DNA from: CADCTP01 sp963849885
GTDB lineage: Bacteria; Actinomycetota; Actinomycetes; Mycobacteriales; CADCTP01
Assembly (NCBI GenBank): GCA_963849885.1
Contig: CAWKIV010000006.1
Coordinates: 248,001-312,000 of the forward strand
Length of the DNA stretch: 64,000 nucleotides
Direction: 5' to 3'
Shown here in pieces: positions 12,224 through 19,810 of the stretch (the stretch's first letter is position 1; every line of letters starts with the position of its first letter). Both the position numbers and the translations under genes were made by a program. Below the pieces are notes generated by a model. It made no database searches, was not told where the DNA came from, and saw only the letters and a program-made list of their open reading frames with translations.

Positions 12224-12547
12224 TCAGCGCGGGGCGACCTCGCCCATCTCGCCCCAGCCCTCGCCGGGCACGCCCTGGACGCTGACGATCGACGGCCGCG
12301 CGGACACCACGTCCGGCATCCAGCCCAGCGCCGTACGGAAGTGCTCGGAGGTGACGTGCGGCCCGGCGGCGTCGTCCTGGAACGCCTCGACCAGGTAGTA
12401 CGTGTTCGGGTCGTCGACGCTGCGGGACCACTCGAAGAACAGGTTGCCCGGCTCGGCCCGGGTGGCCCGGGTGAAGTCGTCGACCAGCGACAGCCACTCG
12501 TCGCTGCGCTCCGGCTTGATCGGCCACTTGACCACGATGAAGATCAC
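12224..12547 (-). CDS. Antibiotic biosynthesis monooxygenase-domain protein (YgiN-like)
   Basis: A 107-residue protein with the ABM ferredoxin-like fold. FIVVKWPIKPERSDEWLSLVDDF forms the first strand and helix, then EPGNLFFEWSRSVDDPNTYYLVEAFQD, and a C-terminal HVTSEHFRTAL. This pattern is shared by YgiN-type quinol monooxygenases and by heme-degrading or uncharacterised ABM proteins. It is convergent with the ATPase gene, 22 bp apart, and follows the rhomboid gene on the same strand by 52 bp. Confidence 0.8.
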   Translation of the reverse strand: MIFIVVKWPIKPERSDEWLSLVDDFTRATRAEPGNLFFEWSRSVDDPNTYYLVEAFQDDAAGPHVTSEHFRTALGWMPDVVSARPSIVSVQGVPGEGWGEMGEVAPR

Positions 12548-12599
12548 CGCGCGCTCCTCCCCGGCGGGCGTCCGGCCCGCGCCCGCCGAGTCTGCCGCA

Positions 12600-13391
12600 T
12601 CACCGGTAGCCGGGGGCCCACCGCGGGGCGGCGGGCGGCGGCCGCAGCCGCCCGCGGAACGCGGCCACCACCGCCACCCCGAGCAGGAACCCGACCACGT
12701 GCACCAGGTACGCCACCGAGCCGCCGCCGGTCAGCCCGGCGCCGGCCGCGTAGAACGCCTGCAGCACGAAGTAGAACCCGAGCACCAGCCAGGCCGGCAG
12801 CCGCAGCGGCAGGAAGAAGAAGAAGCTGACCAGGCCGATCACCTTGGCCCGCGGGAAGAGCAGCAGGTACGCCCCCAGCACGCCGGAGACCGCGCCGGAC
12901 GCGCCGACCAGCGGCTGCACCGAGCCCGGCACGGTCAGCGCGAACGCGTACGTGGAGAGGACGCCGACCCCGAGGTAGAAGAGCAGGAAGCCGAGCCGGC
13001 CGAAGCGGTCCTCCACGTTGTTGCCGAAGACCCAGAGGTAGAGCATGTTGCCGAGCAGGTGCAGCCAGCCGCCGTGCACGAAGATCGTGGTGATCGAGGA
13101 CAGCCACGGCCGCTTGGCGTAGTCCGGCAGCACCGCGAGGCACTCGTTCTCCCCGGCCGGCGCGCCGTAGGTGTAGTCGAGCGGGCGGTTGCTGGTCAGC
13201 TCCGCCGGCACCGCGCCCCACTCCAGGAAGTAGGCCTGCTGCGCGCACAGCCGCGCGACCGACGGCTCGCCGAACAGCGGCGCCCGGGCGGCCGGCGAGA
13301 TCAGGAAGACCACGACGTTGATCGCGATCAGCGCCCACGTCACGTACGGCCGACGCCTCGTCGGGTTCGAGTCGTAGACGGGGATGACCAC
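12600..13391 (-). CDS. Rhomboid-family intramembrane serine protease
   Basis: A 263-residue membrane protease with about six transmembrane segments, cleaving substrates within the membrane. The catalytic serine is in GASGAVSG (near residue 166), and the partner histidine is in VAYLVHVVGFLLG on a later helix. The conserved HGGWLHLLGNMLYLWVFGNNVED segment (rhomboid HxxxxHxxxN) precedes them. The N terminus MVIPVYDSNPTRRRPYVTW is typical of the actinobacterial subgroup. It has an extended loop (about residues 40-95) between helices 1 and 2. No substrate candidate is adjacent. Confidence 0.92.
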   Translation of the reverse strand: MVIPVYDSNPTRRRPYVTWALIAINVVVFLISPAARAPLFGEPSVARLCAQQAYFLEWGAVPAELTSNRPLDYTYGAPAGENECLAVLPDYAKRPWLSSITTIFVHGGWLHLLGNMLYLWVFGNNVEDRFGRLGFLLFYLGVGVLSTYAFALTVPGSVQPLVGASGAVSGVLGAYLLLFPRAKVIGLVSFFFFLPLRLPAWLVLGFYFVLQAFYAAGAGLTGGGSVAYLVHVVGFLLGVAVVAAFRGRLRPPPAAPRWAPGYR

Positions 13392-13412
13392 CCGCCCACC
13401 GTAGGCGGTGGG

Positions 13413-13982
13413 TCAGGTCAGCCGGGTCAGGCCCTCGTCCGGCTCCAGCCGGCCGCGGCGGATCTGCATGGCCACCCGGATCCGCTCCACCTCGTCGTCG
13501 TCGAGGTGCTTGACCACGTCCTGCAGGGTGACCGGCTCGGACATCGCCCGGGCCACCTCACCGGGGGTGTCGAACGCCATCTCGTACGCGGTCAGCACCA
13601 GCAGCCGCTGGTCCCGCGGCCAGGTGGCGGACGCGTCGAGCATGCCGGCCCAGTCGATCACCCGGTTGCGGAAGTCGACGTACGGCGCGGTGTGGTCGCG
13701 CACCGCCGGCGCGCCGAGCAGGATCACCGCGACCGCCCAGGGCCGGTCCCGCCACAGCCAGGACGGCAGCTCCTCCCAGGACCTGGCCCGGCGGTCCCGC
13801 GGGTGGCCCGGGCGGCGCGGCTCGGCCACCGCGAGCGCCGCGGCGGCCGCCTCGCGCTCGGCGGCCATCCGGGCGCGCCGCTTCGCCGCCCGCATCACGA
13901 CCGCCCACATGGCCGCCATCAGTGCGCAGTAGAGCACCACCGCGCCGACGACGGTGCAGATGGTGCGCAGCACACCGACCAC
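13413..13982 (-). CDS. Hypothetical protein with one N-terminal membrane anchor
   Basis: A 189-residue protein I do not recognise. It begins with a single hydrophobic segment (VLRTICTVVGAVVLYCALM), then a basic, Ala/Arg-rich helix (RAAKRRARMAAEREAAAAA). A soluble domain with WLWRDRPWAVAVILLGAPAV and MLDASATWPRDQRLLVLTAYEMA follows. The GTG at 13982 is preferred because GGGAGGG lies just upstream; an in-frame GTG at 14021 would add 13 residues. It lies 21 bp upstream of the rhomboid gene and is probably co-transcribed. Confidence 0.65.
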   Translation of the reverse strand: MVGVLRTICTVVGAVVLYCALMAAMWAVVMRAAKRRARMAAEREAAAAALAVAEPRRPGHPRDRRARSWEELPSWLWRDRPWAVAVILLGAPAVRDHTAPYVDFRNRVIDWAGMLDASATWPRDQRLLVLTAYEMAFDTPGEVARAMSEPVTLQDVVKHLDDDEVERIRVAMQIRRGRLEPDEGLTRLT

Positions 13983-14070
13983 GCCGTCCCTCCCCCGTTG
14001 CGACGAGCCGGGCCGGGTCACGTGGCCGGACGCCGCACGATGACTGTACGTTCAACCTTCGCAACGATGC

Positions 14071-14110
14071 AGCGATCGGTTCAGATACGGGGTACCGATT
14101 TAGCGATCGG
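14071..14110. promoter_or_regulatory. Direct repeat AGCGATCGG x2, possible regulator site
   Basis: Two exact copies of AGCGATCGG start 31 bp apart (14071 and 14102), about three helical turns, in a locally less GC-rich stretch. They lie 89 bp upstream of the membrane-anchored protein at 13413-13982 and after the malic enzyme gene. The spacing suggests paired binding on one DNA face. No regulator is identified. Confidence 0.35.
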
Positions 14111-14168
14111 ATGTCCGGAAACCGGCCCAACCCGTTACCTCCGTACGGCGGGGTGGGCGGCCCGGCGT

Positions 14169-15350
14169 TCAGGCGCGGGCGACGCCGTCCTCCCGGGCGG
14201 TCGCGGCGACCGCGGCGGCCACCGACGGCGCCACCCGCGGGTCGAACGGGCTGGGCACGATCCGGTCCGGCCGCAGCTCGCCGGCCACCACGGCGGCCAG
14301 CGCGTCCGCGGCGGCCAGCTTCATGCCCTCGGTGATCGCGGTGGCCCGGGCCTCGAAGGCGCCGGCGAAGACACCCGGGAAGGCCAGCACGTTGTTGATC
14401 TGGTTGGGGAAGTCGCTGCGGCCGGTGGCGACCACCGCCGCGTACCGGCCGGCCACCTCGGGGTGCACCTCCGGGTCCGGGTTGGCCAGCGCGAAGACGA
14501 TCGCCCCCGGCGCCATGGTGGCCACCGCCTCGGCCGGCACCGTGCCGGCCGAGACCCCGAGGAAGACGTCGGCGCCGGCCAGCGCGGCGGTCAGGTCGCC
14601 GGTGCGGCCGGCCCGGTTGGTGAGCGCGGCCAGCTCGGCCTTGACCGGGGTGAGGCCGTCCCGGCCGGCGTGCAGCAGGCCCTGCGAGTCGGCCACCGCG
14701 ATCTCGCCGATGCCCGCCGCGAGCAGGATCTTGGTGCAGGCGACCCCGGCCGCGCCGGCGCCGGACACGACCACCCGCAGGTCGGCCAGGGTCCGGCCGG
14801 TCAGCCGGGCGGCGTTGCGCAGCGCGGCCAGCACCACGATCGCGGTGCCGTGCTGGTCGTCGTGGAAGACCGGGATGTCCAGCCGGGCCCGCAGCCGGTC
14901 CTCGATCTCGAAGCAGCGCGGCGCGCTGATGTCCTCCAGGTTGATGCCGCCGAAGGAGGGCGCCAGCCGGGCGACGGTCTCCACGATCTCGTCCACGTCC
15001 GTGGTGTCCAGCGCGATCGGCACCGCGTCGACCCCGCCGAACTCCCGGAACAGGCAGGCCTTGCCCTCCATCACCGGCAGCGACGCGCGCGGGCCGATGT
15101 CGCCGAGGCCGAGCACCGCGGTGCCGTCGGTGACCACCGCGACCAGCCGGCCGGTCCAGGTGTAGCGGGCGGCCAGCGCCGGGTCCGCCGCGATGGCGGT
15201 GCACACCCGGGCCACGCCGGGCGTGTACGCCATCGACAGGTCGGCCGGGTCGCGCAGCGGCGCGGTGCTCCGCACCGCGAGCTTCCCGCCCTCGTGCAGC
15301 GCGAAGACCGGGTCGCTGAGCCGGTCGGGAGCGGCCATCGTGTCGGACAC
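14169..15350 (-). CDS. NAD(P)-dependent malic enzyme
   Basis: A 393-residue cytosolic enzyme expected to decarboxylate malate to pyruvate, linking the TCA cycle with gluconeogenesis. It has the short bacterial malic enzyme architecture. The N-terminal domain contains MAYTPGVARVC and VTDGTAVLGLGDIGPRASLPVMEGKA. The metal site lies in NLEDISAPRCFEIE and FHDDQHGTAIVVLAAL. The dinucleotide-binding domain has VVSGAGAAGVACTKILL and ends with ANPDPEVHPE and SDFPNQINNVLAFPG. The GTG at 15350 has AGGGGGAA 8 bases upstream; the ATG at 15338 lacks such spacing. It lacks the phosphotransacetylase extension of larger malic enzymes. Confidence 0.93.
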   Translation of the reverse strand: MSDTMAAPDRLSDPVFALHEGGKLAVRSTAPLRDPADLSMAYTPGVARVCTAIAADPALAARYTWTGRLVAVVTDGTAVLGLGDIGPRASLPVMEGKACLFREFGGVDAVPIALDTTDVDEIVETVARLAPSFGGINLEDISAPRCFEIEDRLRARLDIPVFHDDQHGTAIVVLAALRNAARLTGRTLADLRVVVSGAGAAGVACTKILLAAGIGEIAVADSQGLLHAGRDGLTPVKAELAALTNRAGRTGDLTAALAGADVFLGVSAGTVPAEAVATMAPGAIVFALANPDPEVHPEVAGRYAAVVATGRSDFPNQINNVLAFPGVFAGAFEARATAITEGMKLAAADALAAVVAGELRPDRIVPSPFDPRVAPSVAAAVAATAREDGVARA

Positions 15351-15486
15351 CGTCGATTCCCCCTGGTGGTGCGGTCGTCGAGAAGGTCGAGGAGAACGCC
15401 GGGGATCGCCCGCGGGGAGGATCGGCTGATCAGGTACGGGAAGTGTGGCATAGCGACGTCGCCGCGCACTGTTAGGTTCTTCACTC

Positions 15487-16074
15487 GTGAAGGTGCGCGA
15501 GCTCGCGATCCCGGACGCGTACGAGGTCAGCACGGACGTCTTCCCGGACGACCGCGGGCTGTTCCTCAACCCCTTCCGGGCGGACCTGCTGGCGGAGGCG
15601 ACCGGCCACCGGCTGGCGGTCGTGCAGACCAACCACAGCGCCTCCCGCCGCGGCGTGGTGCGCGGCGTGCACTTCGCGCTGCTGCCGCCCGGGCAGGCGA
15701 AGTACGTCTACTGCCCGCGCGGCGCCGCGCTCGACGTGGTGGTCGACATCCGGGTCGGCTCGCCCACCTTCGGCCAGCACGACGTGGTCCGGATCGACGA
15801 CCGGGACTTCCGCGCGGTCTACCTGGCCGAGGGGCTGGGGCACCTGATCGTGGCGCTCGAGGACGACACGGTGGCGGCTTACCTGTGCTCCACCGGCTAC
15901 GACCCGGCGCGGGAGAAGGGCGTGTCCCCGACCGACCCGGCGCTCGGCCTGCCGATCCCGGACGGCGCGGTGCTGTCGCCGCGCGACCTGGCCGCGCCGA
16001 CGCTGGCCGAGGCGGCCGAGCAGGGCCTGCTGCCCACGTACGAGGAGTGCCGCGCCTTCTACGCGCGCGGCTGA
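15487..16074 (+). CDS. dTDP-4-dehydrorhamnose 3,5-epimerase family protein (RmlC-like)
   Basis: A 195-residue cupin-fold sugar-nucleotide epimerase. The family pattern is clear: DDRGLFLNPFRADLL, NHSASRRGVVRGVHF (catalytic His in the RGVHF region), AKYVYCPRGAALDVVVDIRVGSPTFG, and C-terminal STGYDPAREKGVSPTDPALGLPIP. No other dTDP-sugar genes lie next to it, so whether it makes dTDP-rhamnose or another deoxysugar is open. The GTG at 15487 has no clear ribosome binding site, while a TAGGTT hexamer lies 9 bp upstream, so the mRNA may be leaderless. It is divergent from the malic enzyme gene. Confidence 0.85.
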   Translation: MKVRELAIPDAYEVSTDVFPDDRGLFLNPFRADLLAEATGHRLAVVQTNHSASRRGVVRGVHFALLPPGQAKYVYCPRGAALDVVVDIRVGSPTFGQHDVVRIDDRDFRAVYLAEGLGHLIVALEDDTVAAYLCSTGYDPAREKGVSPTDPALGLPIPDGAVLSPRDLAAPTLAEAAEQGLLPTYEECRAFYARG

Positions 16075-16076
16075 TT

Positions 16077-16094
16077 CCTGAAAGAACCCCTTCA
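16077..16094 (+). promoter_or_regulatory. Degenerate half-copy of the ArsR-type operator
   Basis: CCTGAAAGAACCCCTTCA resembles the perfect palindrome at 16121-16138 (shared CTGAAAG half, imperfect CCTTCA half), 44 bp upstream of it. It may be a second, weaker site of the same regulator. Confidence 0.4.
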
Positions 16095-16120
16095 CATCTG
16101 GCCGCTCCTCGTGGCACGAT

Positions 16121-16138
16121 CTGAAAGGATCCTTTCAG
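16121..16138 (+). promoter_or_regulatory. Perfect 18-bp palindrome, candidate autoregulatory operator
   Basis: CTGAAAGGATCCTTTCAG is fully palindromic. Its last bases run into the AGGAGG ribosome binding site (16137-16142) of the winged-helix regulator gene. A dimer bound here would block transcription of the regulator and its coupled exporter, a standard ArsR-type autorepression layout. Confidence 0.7.
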
Positions 16139-16148
16139 GAGGTGGCCC

Positions 16149-16727
16149 ATGGCCCGGCCCGAGGACCGGCGCGAGATCCGGGACGTCCGCGCGCTGGCCG
16201 CGCTCGCCCACCCGGTGCGCAGCGCGCTGCTCTCCCACCTGATGGCGGTCGGCCCGCGGACCGCCAGCGAGTGCGCGGCCGCGGTCGGCGCGTCCGCGTC
16301 CAACTGCAGCTGGCACCTGCGCCACCTGGCCCGCTTCGGCCTGGTCGAGCGGGACGACAGCAGCACCGACGGGCGGGAGCGGCCCTGGCGGGCGGCCGCG
16401 ACCGGCTTCCACTTCGGCGGCGAGCCCGGCTCCGGCGCGGCCACCCGCGCCGCCCAGGAGGCGCTGCTGTCCGTGCAGCTGGACGAGGAGACCCGGCTGG
16501 CCCGGGCCCACCTGCGCGGCGCGGACGAGCTGCCGGCCGACTGGCGGGAGGCGAGCGCCTTCTCGACGTTCGGGCTGCTGCTCACCCCGGCGGAGCTGCG
16601 CGAGCTGGTGGCCCGGCTGGACGCGGCGATCCGGCCGTACATCCGGATGACCCGGGAGGACGCGCCCGCGGACGCCCGGCCGGTGCACCTCGGGCTGCGC
16701 GCCTTCCGCTTCCCGGAGGAGTCGTGA
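16149..16727 (+). CDS. ArsR-type winged-helix transcriptional regulator
   Basis: A 192-residue DNA-binding protein. The winged-helix domain spans about residues 8-75: VRALAALAHPVRSALLSHLM, then ASECAAAVGASASNCSWHLRHLARFGLVERDD, the recognition-helix region of ArsR-like HTH_20 proteins. The C-terminal half is an unassigned helical, probably ligand-sensing domain. The ATG at 16149 has AGGAGG at ideal distance. Its TGA overlaps the ATG of a major facilitator exporter (TGATG), so it probably controls that exporter. The inducer is unknown; no metal-binding cysteine cluster is seen. Confidence 0.88.
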   Translation: MARPEDRREIRDVRALAALAHPVRSALLSHLMAVGPRTASECAAAVGASASNCSWHLRHLARFGLVERDDSSTDGRERPWRAAATGFHFGGEPGSGAATRAAQEALLSVQLDEETRLARAHLRGADELPADWREASAFSTFGLLLTPAELRELVARLDAAIRPYIRMTREDAPADARPVHLGLRAFRFPEES

Positions 16728-18217
16728 TGCTGCTGCGGCGCCGGCCCGCCTTCGCCCGGCTCTGGCTGTCCGGCACGATCTCCGAGATCGGCGACTGGCT
16801 GCTGCTCATCGCCCTCCCGGTGTACGTGCTGCAGCTGACCGGCTCGGCGCTGGTCACCTCGACCGTCTTCCTGCTCGAGCTGGCCGCCGCGGTGCTGGCC
16901 GGCCCGCTGGCCGGGGTGCTGGCCGACCGCTGGGACCGGCGCCGCACGCTGGTCGGCGGCTGCGTGGCCCAGGCGGTGCTGCTGCTGCCGCTGCTCACCG
17001 TGGACGGCCGGGCGGACCTGCCGGTGGTCTACGCGGTGGTCGCCGCCGAGGCGGTGCTGGCCACCCTCAACGAGCCGGTCCGGCAGGCGCTGCTGCCCGC
17101 GGTGGTCGAGGCGGACGAGCTGACCGCGGCGGCCGGCCAGCTCGGCGTCGGCGCCAACATCGCCCGGCTGGTCGGCGGCGCGCTCGGCGGCGTGCTGCTG
17201 GACGCGTACGGGCTGGGCGGCGTGGTGCTCGGCGACGCGGCCACCTTCCTGCTGGCCGCGGCGGTGCTGGCCGGGCCGGGGCTGGGCGCGGGCCGGCCCC
17301 CGGCCGGCGGGCCGCCCGAGCGGGCCGGCCGGGCCTGGCTGGCCGGGCTGGCCGTGGTCCGGGACCGGCGCGAGCTGCGCGGCACGCTCGCGGTCACCGC
17401 GCTGATGGCGCTGGCCCAGGGCGCCTTCGTGGTGCTCTTCGTGGTCTTCGTGCTGCGGTCGCTGGCCGGCGGCGGCGCCGAGGTCGGGCTGCTGCGCGGC
17501 GTGCAGGCGGTCGGCGGCATCCTCGGCGGGCTGGCCGCCGGCCGGCTGGCCCGCCGGTTCGGCCCGGCCGCCCTGGTCGGCGGCGGGCTGGCCGGCTTCG
17601 CGCTGGTCGAGGCGGCGATCTGGAACTCCCCGGCCGCCACCACCGCGCTGCCGCTCTACGTGCTGTTCTTCGCGGTGGTCGGCATCCCCGGCATCGTGAT
17701 CCTGTCCGGGCTGACCGCGGTCATGCTGACCGCGACCCCGGCGGCGTACCGGGGGCGGGTGGCCAGCACCCACGCCGGCGTCTTCGGCGTGCTGCAGGCG
17801 GCCGGGATGCTGCTGGCCGGCCTGCTGGTCGAGCCGGTCGGGCTGCTGCCGCTGCTCAACGCGCAGGTGGTGGTGCTGGCGGTCGCCGCCGCGGTGGCCG
17901 CGGTGCTGCTGCGGTCAGCCCCGCCGGCGGGGCGGCCAGTAGCGGAGCAGGACCCGGCCGCCGACGTCCGCCGGCCCGTAGGCCCGGCTGTCGTCGGTGA
18001 CGAGCGGGTTGTCCCCCTCGAGCCACCAGCCCCCGGCCTCGGGCCGGACGGCCCGCTTCACCACGAGGTGGTCGGGGCCGGCGCGGAACCGGCCGATCAC
18101 CACGTCGCCGGCGCGCACCCGCCGGACGCGCCGGACCAGGAGTGCGTCCCCGTGCCGCAGGGTAGGCACCATCGACGGGCCGATCACGAGCACTCGCTGG
18201 ACCGGCCAGCGGAGTAG
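16727..18217 (+). CDS. MFS transporter (drug-efflux type) with antisense-overlapping tail
   Basis: A major facilitator with about 12 predicted helices between residues 5 and 395. It starts FARLWLSGTISEIGDWLLLIALPVYVLQL and carries the loop 2-3 motif GVLADRWDRRRTLVGG. It is coupled to the upstream ArsR-type gene, so it is probably the regulated exporter. The frame does not stop where the helices end (about 17900) but runs to 18217, adding about 100 hydrophilic residues that are antisense to sodX. That tail is compositionally unlike the rest and is probably not a conserved domain. A TAG in the +1 frame near 17940 suggests a 1-base indel or a lost stop codon. Confidence 0.8.
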   Translation: MLLRRRPAFARLWLSGTISEIGDWLLLIALPVYVLQLTGSALVTSTVFLLELAAAVLAGPLAGVLADRWDRRRTLVGGCVAQAVLLLPLLTVDGRADLPVVYAVVAAEAVLATLNEPVRQALLPAVVEADELTAAAGQLGVGANIARLVGGALGGVLLDAYGLGGVVLGDAATFLLAAAVLAGPGLGAGRPPAGGPPERAGRAWLAGLAVVRDRRELRGTLAVTALMALAQGAFVVLFVVFVLRSLAGGGAEVGLLRGVQAVGGILGGLAAGRLARRFGPAALVGGGLAGFALVEAAIWNSPAATTALPLYVLFFAVVGIPGIVILSGLTAVMLTATPAAYRGRVASTHAGVFGVLQAAGMLLAGLLVEPVGLLPLLNAQVVVLAVAAAVAAVLLRSAPPAGRPVAEQDPAADVRRPVGPAVVGDERVVPLEPPAPGLGPDGPLHHEVVGAGAEPADHHVAGAHPPDAPDQECVPVPQGRHHRRADHEHSLDRPAE

Positions 18218-18226
18218 GGTCGGCAC
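17915..18226 (-). CDS. sodX: S26-family signal peptidase, nickel-SOD maturation protease (SodX-like)
   Basis: A 103-residue single-domain peptidase. GPSMVPTLRHGDALLV carries the catalytic serine (residue 18), VVIGRFRAGPDHLVVKRAV carries the general-base lysine, and EGDNPLVTDDSRAYGP is the S26 box. There is no strong transmembrane helix, as in nickel-SOD maturation proteases. It is divergent from sodN with only 35 bp between the starts, which supports the role of removing the SodN leader to expose its nickel-binding histidine. The GTG start at 18226 is the only one giving the full domain. Its whole length lies antisense to the transporter tail. Confidence 0.88.
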   Translation of the reverse strand: MPTLLRWPVQRVLVIGPSMVPTLRHGDALLVRRVRRVRAGDVVIGRFRAGPDHLVVKRAVRPEAGGWWLEGDNPLVTDDSRAYGPADVGGRVLLRYWPPRRRG

Positions 18227-18261
18227 TGCCCGATCATGGCAGCGATTCGGAGGTTTCCCCG

Positions 18262-18666
18262 ATGCGGTTGTCCCGACTTCTCGCGCCTCGCACCGTCGCG
18301 CACGCGCACTGCGACCTGCCCTGCGGCGTCTACGACCCCGCCCAGGCGCGGATCGAGGCGGAGTCGGTCAAGGCCATCATGGAGAAGTACCAGTCCAACG
18401 AGGACCCGGTGTTCCGCACCCGGGCGCTGATCATCAAGGAGCAGCGGGCCGAGCTGGTCAAGCACCACCTGTGGGTGCTGTGGACCGACTACTTCAAGCC
18501 GCCGCACTTCGAGAAGTACCCGGAGCTGCACCAGCTGTTCAACGAGGCCACCAAGCAGGCCGGCGCGGCCGGCGGCAAGGGCAAGGTCGACCCGGCGGAC
18601 GGGCAGAAGCTGCTCGACCAGATCGCCGAGATCGACCGGATCTTCTGGGAGACGAAGAAGGCCTGA
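18262..18666 (+). CDS. sodN: Nickel superoxide dismutase
   Basis: A 134-residue precursor that disproportionates superoxide. A 15-residue leader ends ...RTVAHA, followed by HCDLPCGVYDP: His16, Cys17 and Cys21 form the nickel hook after cleavage. The rest matches the helical-bundle core (ESVKAIMEKYQ, LVKHHLWVLWTDYFKPPHFEKYPELHQLFNEATKQAG, IAEIDRIFWETKKA). Length and motifs are canonical. GGAGG lies 8 bases before the ATG. The processing protease gene sodX is divergent and adjacent. The 35-bp gap is too short for two independent promoters, so they overlap or sodN is read from upstream. Confidence 0.97.
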   Translation: MRLSRLLAPRTVAHAHCDLPCGVYDPAQARIEAESVKAIMEKYQSNEDPVFRTRALIIKEQRAELVKHHLWVLWTDYFKPPHFEKYPELHQLFNEATKQAGAAGGKGKVDPADGQKLLDQIAEIDRIFWETKKA

Positions 18667-18667
18667 G

Positions 18668-19318
18668 ATGAGCCTCCTCGACGCGGCCGGCACCGACCCG
18701 GTGCCGGCCGCGCCCGCACCCGGGGAGCTGTGCCTGATCCGGCACGGCGAGACCGAGTGGTCGCGCAGCGGGCGGCACACCAGCGTGTCGGACATCGCGC
18801 TCACCGCGCAGGGCGAGCGGCAGGCCCGGGCGCTGGGCGAGCTGGTCGCCCAGGTCTGCCCGGCCCTGGTGCTGACCAGCCCGCGGCAGCGGGCCCGGCG
18901 GACCGCCGAGCTGGCCGGCCTGGCCGAGCTGTGCGAGGTGGAGACCGAGCCCGACCTGGCCGAGTGGGCGTACGGGGAGTATGAGGGCGTCACCACGCCG
19001 GTGATCCGCCAGAGCCGACCGGACTGGACGATCTGGACCGGCGACCCGCCCGGCGGCGAGACCGCCGAGGAGGTCCGGGTCCGGGCCGACCGGGTGCTCG
19101 ACCGGATCCGGGCGGCGCTCGCGTCCGGACCGGTGGTGGCGATCGGGCACGGCCACTTCAGCCGGGTGCTGGCCGCCCGCTGGCTGGGGCGGCCGGTGTC
19201 CGACGGCGGGATGTTCGTGCTCGGGCCGGCGAGCCCGTGCCTGCTCGGCCACGAGCACGGCCGGCCGGCGATCCACCGGTGGAACGTGCCCAACCCCGCC
19301 GAGCGCGACCCGGGCTGA
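18668..19318 (+). CDS. Histidine phosphatase family protein (phosphoglycerate mutase-like)
   Basis: A 216-residue protein with the phosphohistidine motif LIRHGETEWSRSGRHTS (nucleophile His near residue 25), the acid/base region TEPDLAEWAYGEYEG, and the second catalytic histidine in VVAIGHGHFSRVLAARWLG. It belongs to the branch-2-like acid phosphatase/cofactor-dependent mutase superfamily. The substrate is unknown. It starts 1 base after the sodN stop and is probably in its transcript, but no functional link to superoxide defence is evident. Confidence 0.88.
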   Translation: MSLLDAAGTDPVPAAPAPGELCLIRHGETEWSRSGRHTSVSDIALTAQGERQARALGELVAQVCPALVLTSPRQRARRTAELAGLAELCEVETEPDLAEWAYGEYEGVTTPVIRQSRPDWTIWTGDPPGGETAEEVRVRADRVLDRIRAALASGPVVAIGHGHFSRVLAARWLGRPVSDGGMFVLGPASPCLLGHEHGRPAIHRWNVPNPAERDPG

Positions 19319-19387
19319 CCTGCGTACCCTGCGCAGTTCACGCCAGTCCGCACCCCCGCCTGCGGGCAGCCCGGGAGGAAGCAGCAC

Positions 19388-19810
19388 GTGACCGACGACG
19401 CCGGGGCCGCCACCGCGGCCCGGACCGCGCAGGGCGACGACGTCGTCGAGCTGCGCCTGCCGGCCGACGGGGCCTACCTCTCCGTCCTGCGCACCGCCAC
19501 CGCCGGCCTGGCCGCGCGGCTGGACTTCACCCTCGACGAGATCGAGGACCTGCGGATCGCGGTCGACGAGGCCTGCGCGCTGCTGCTCCCGGACGCCGTC
19601 GAGGGCGCCGACATGACCTGCGTCTTCACCCTCAGCGGGGAGGCGCTCGCGGTCACCGTGTCGGTGCCCAGCCGGACCGGCCGGGTGCCGCGGCGCAACA
19701 CGTTCGCGTGGACCGTGCTCACCGCGCTGGCCGGCGAGGTCGACGCGACGGTCGGGACGGACGGCACGGTGTCGGTGACGCTGCTCAAGCACCGCGGAGG
19801 GCGGGCGTGA
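19388..19810 (+). CDS. Anti-sigma regulatory factor (RsbW/UsfX-like, GHKL ATPase fold)
   Basis: A 140-residue GHKL-type kinase. Recognisable parts are VVELRLPADGAYLSVLRTATAGLAARLDF at the N terminus and DEIEDLRIAVDEACALLL, the N-box region binding ATP and magnesium. A degenerate C-terminal part follows. It should bind and inhibit the sigma factor encoded immediately downstream and be countered by an anti-anti-sigma factor, which is not in the window. The GTG at 19388 has GGGAGGAA upstream, and the stop overlaps the sigma factor GTG. Confidence 0.88.
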   Translation: MTDDAGAATAARTAQGDDVVELRLPADGAYLSVLRTATAGLAARLDFTLDEIEDLRIAVDEACALLLPDAVEGADMTCVFTLSGEALAVTVSVPSRTGRVPRRNTFAWTVLTALAGEVDATVGTDGTVSVTLLKHRGGRA

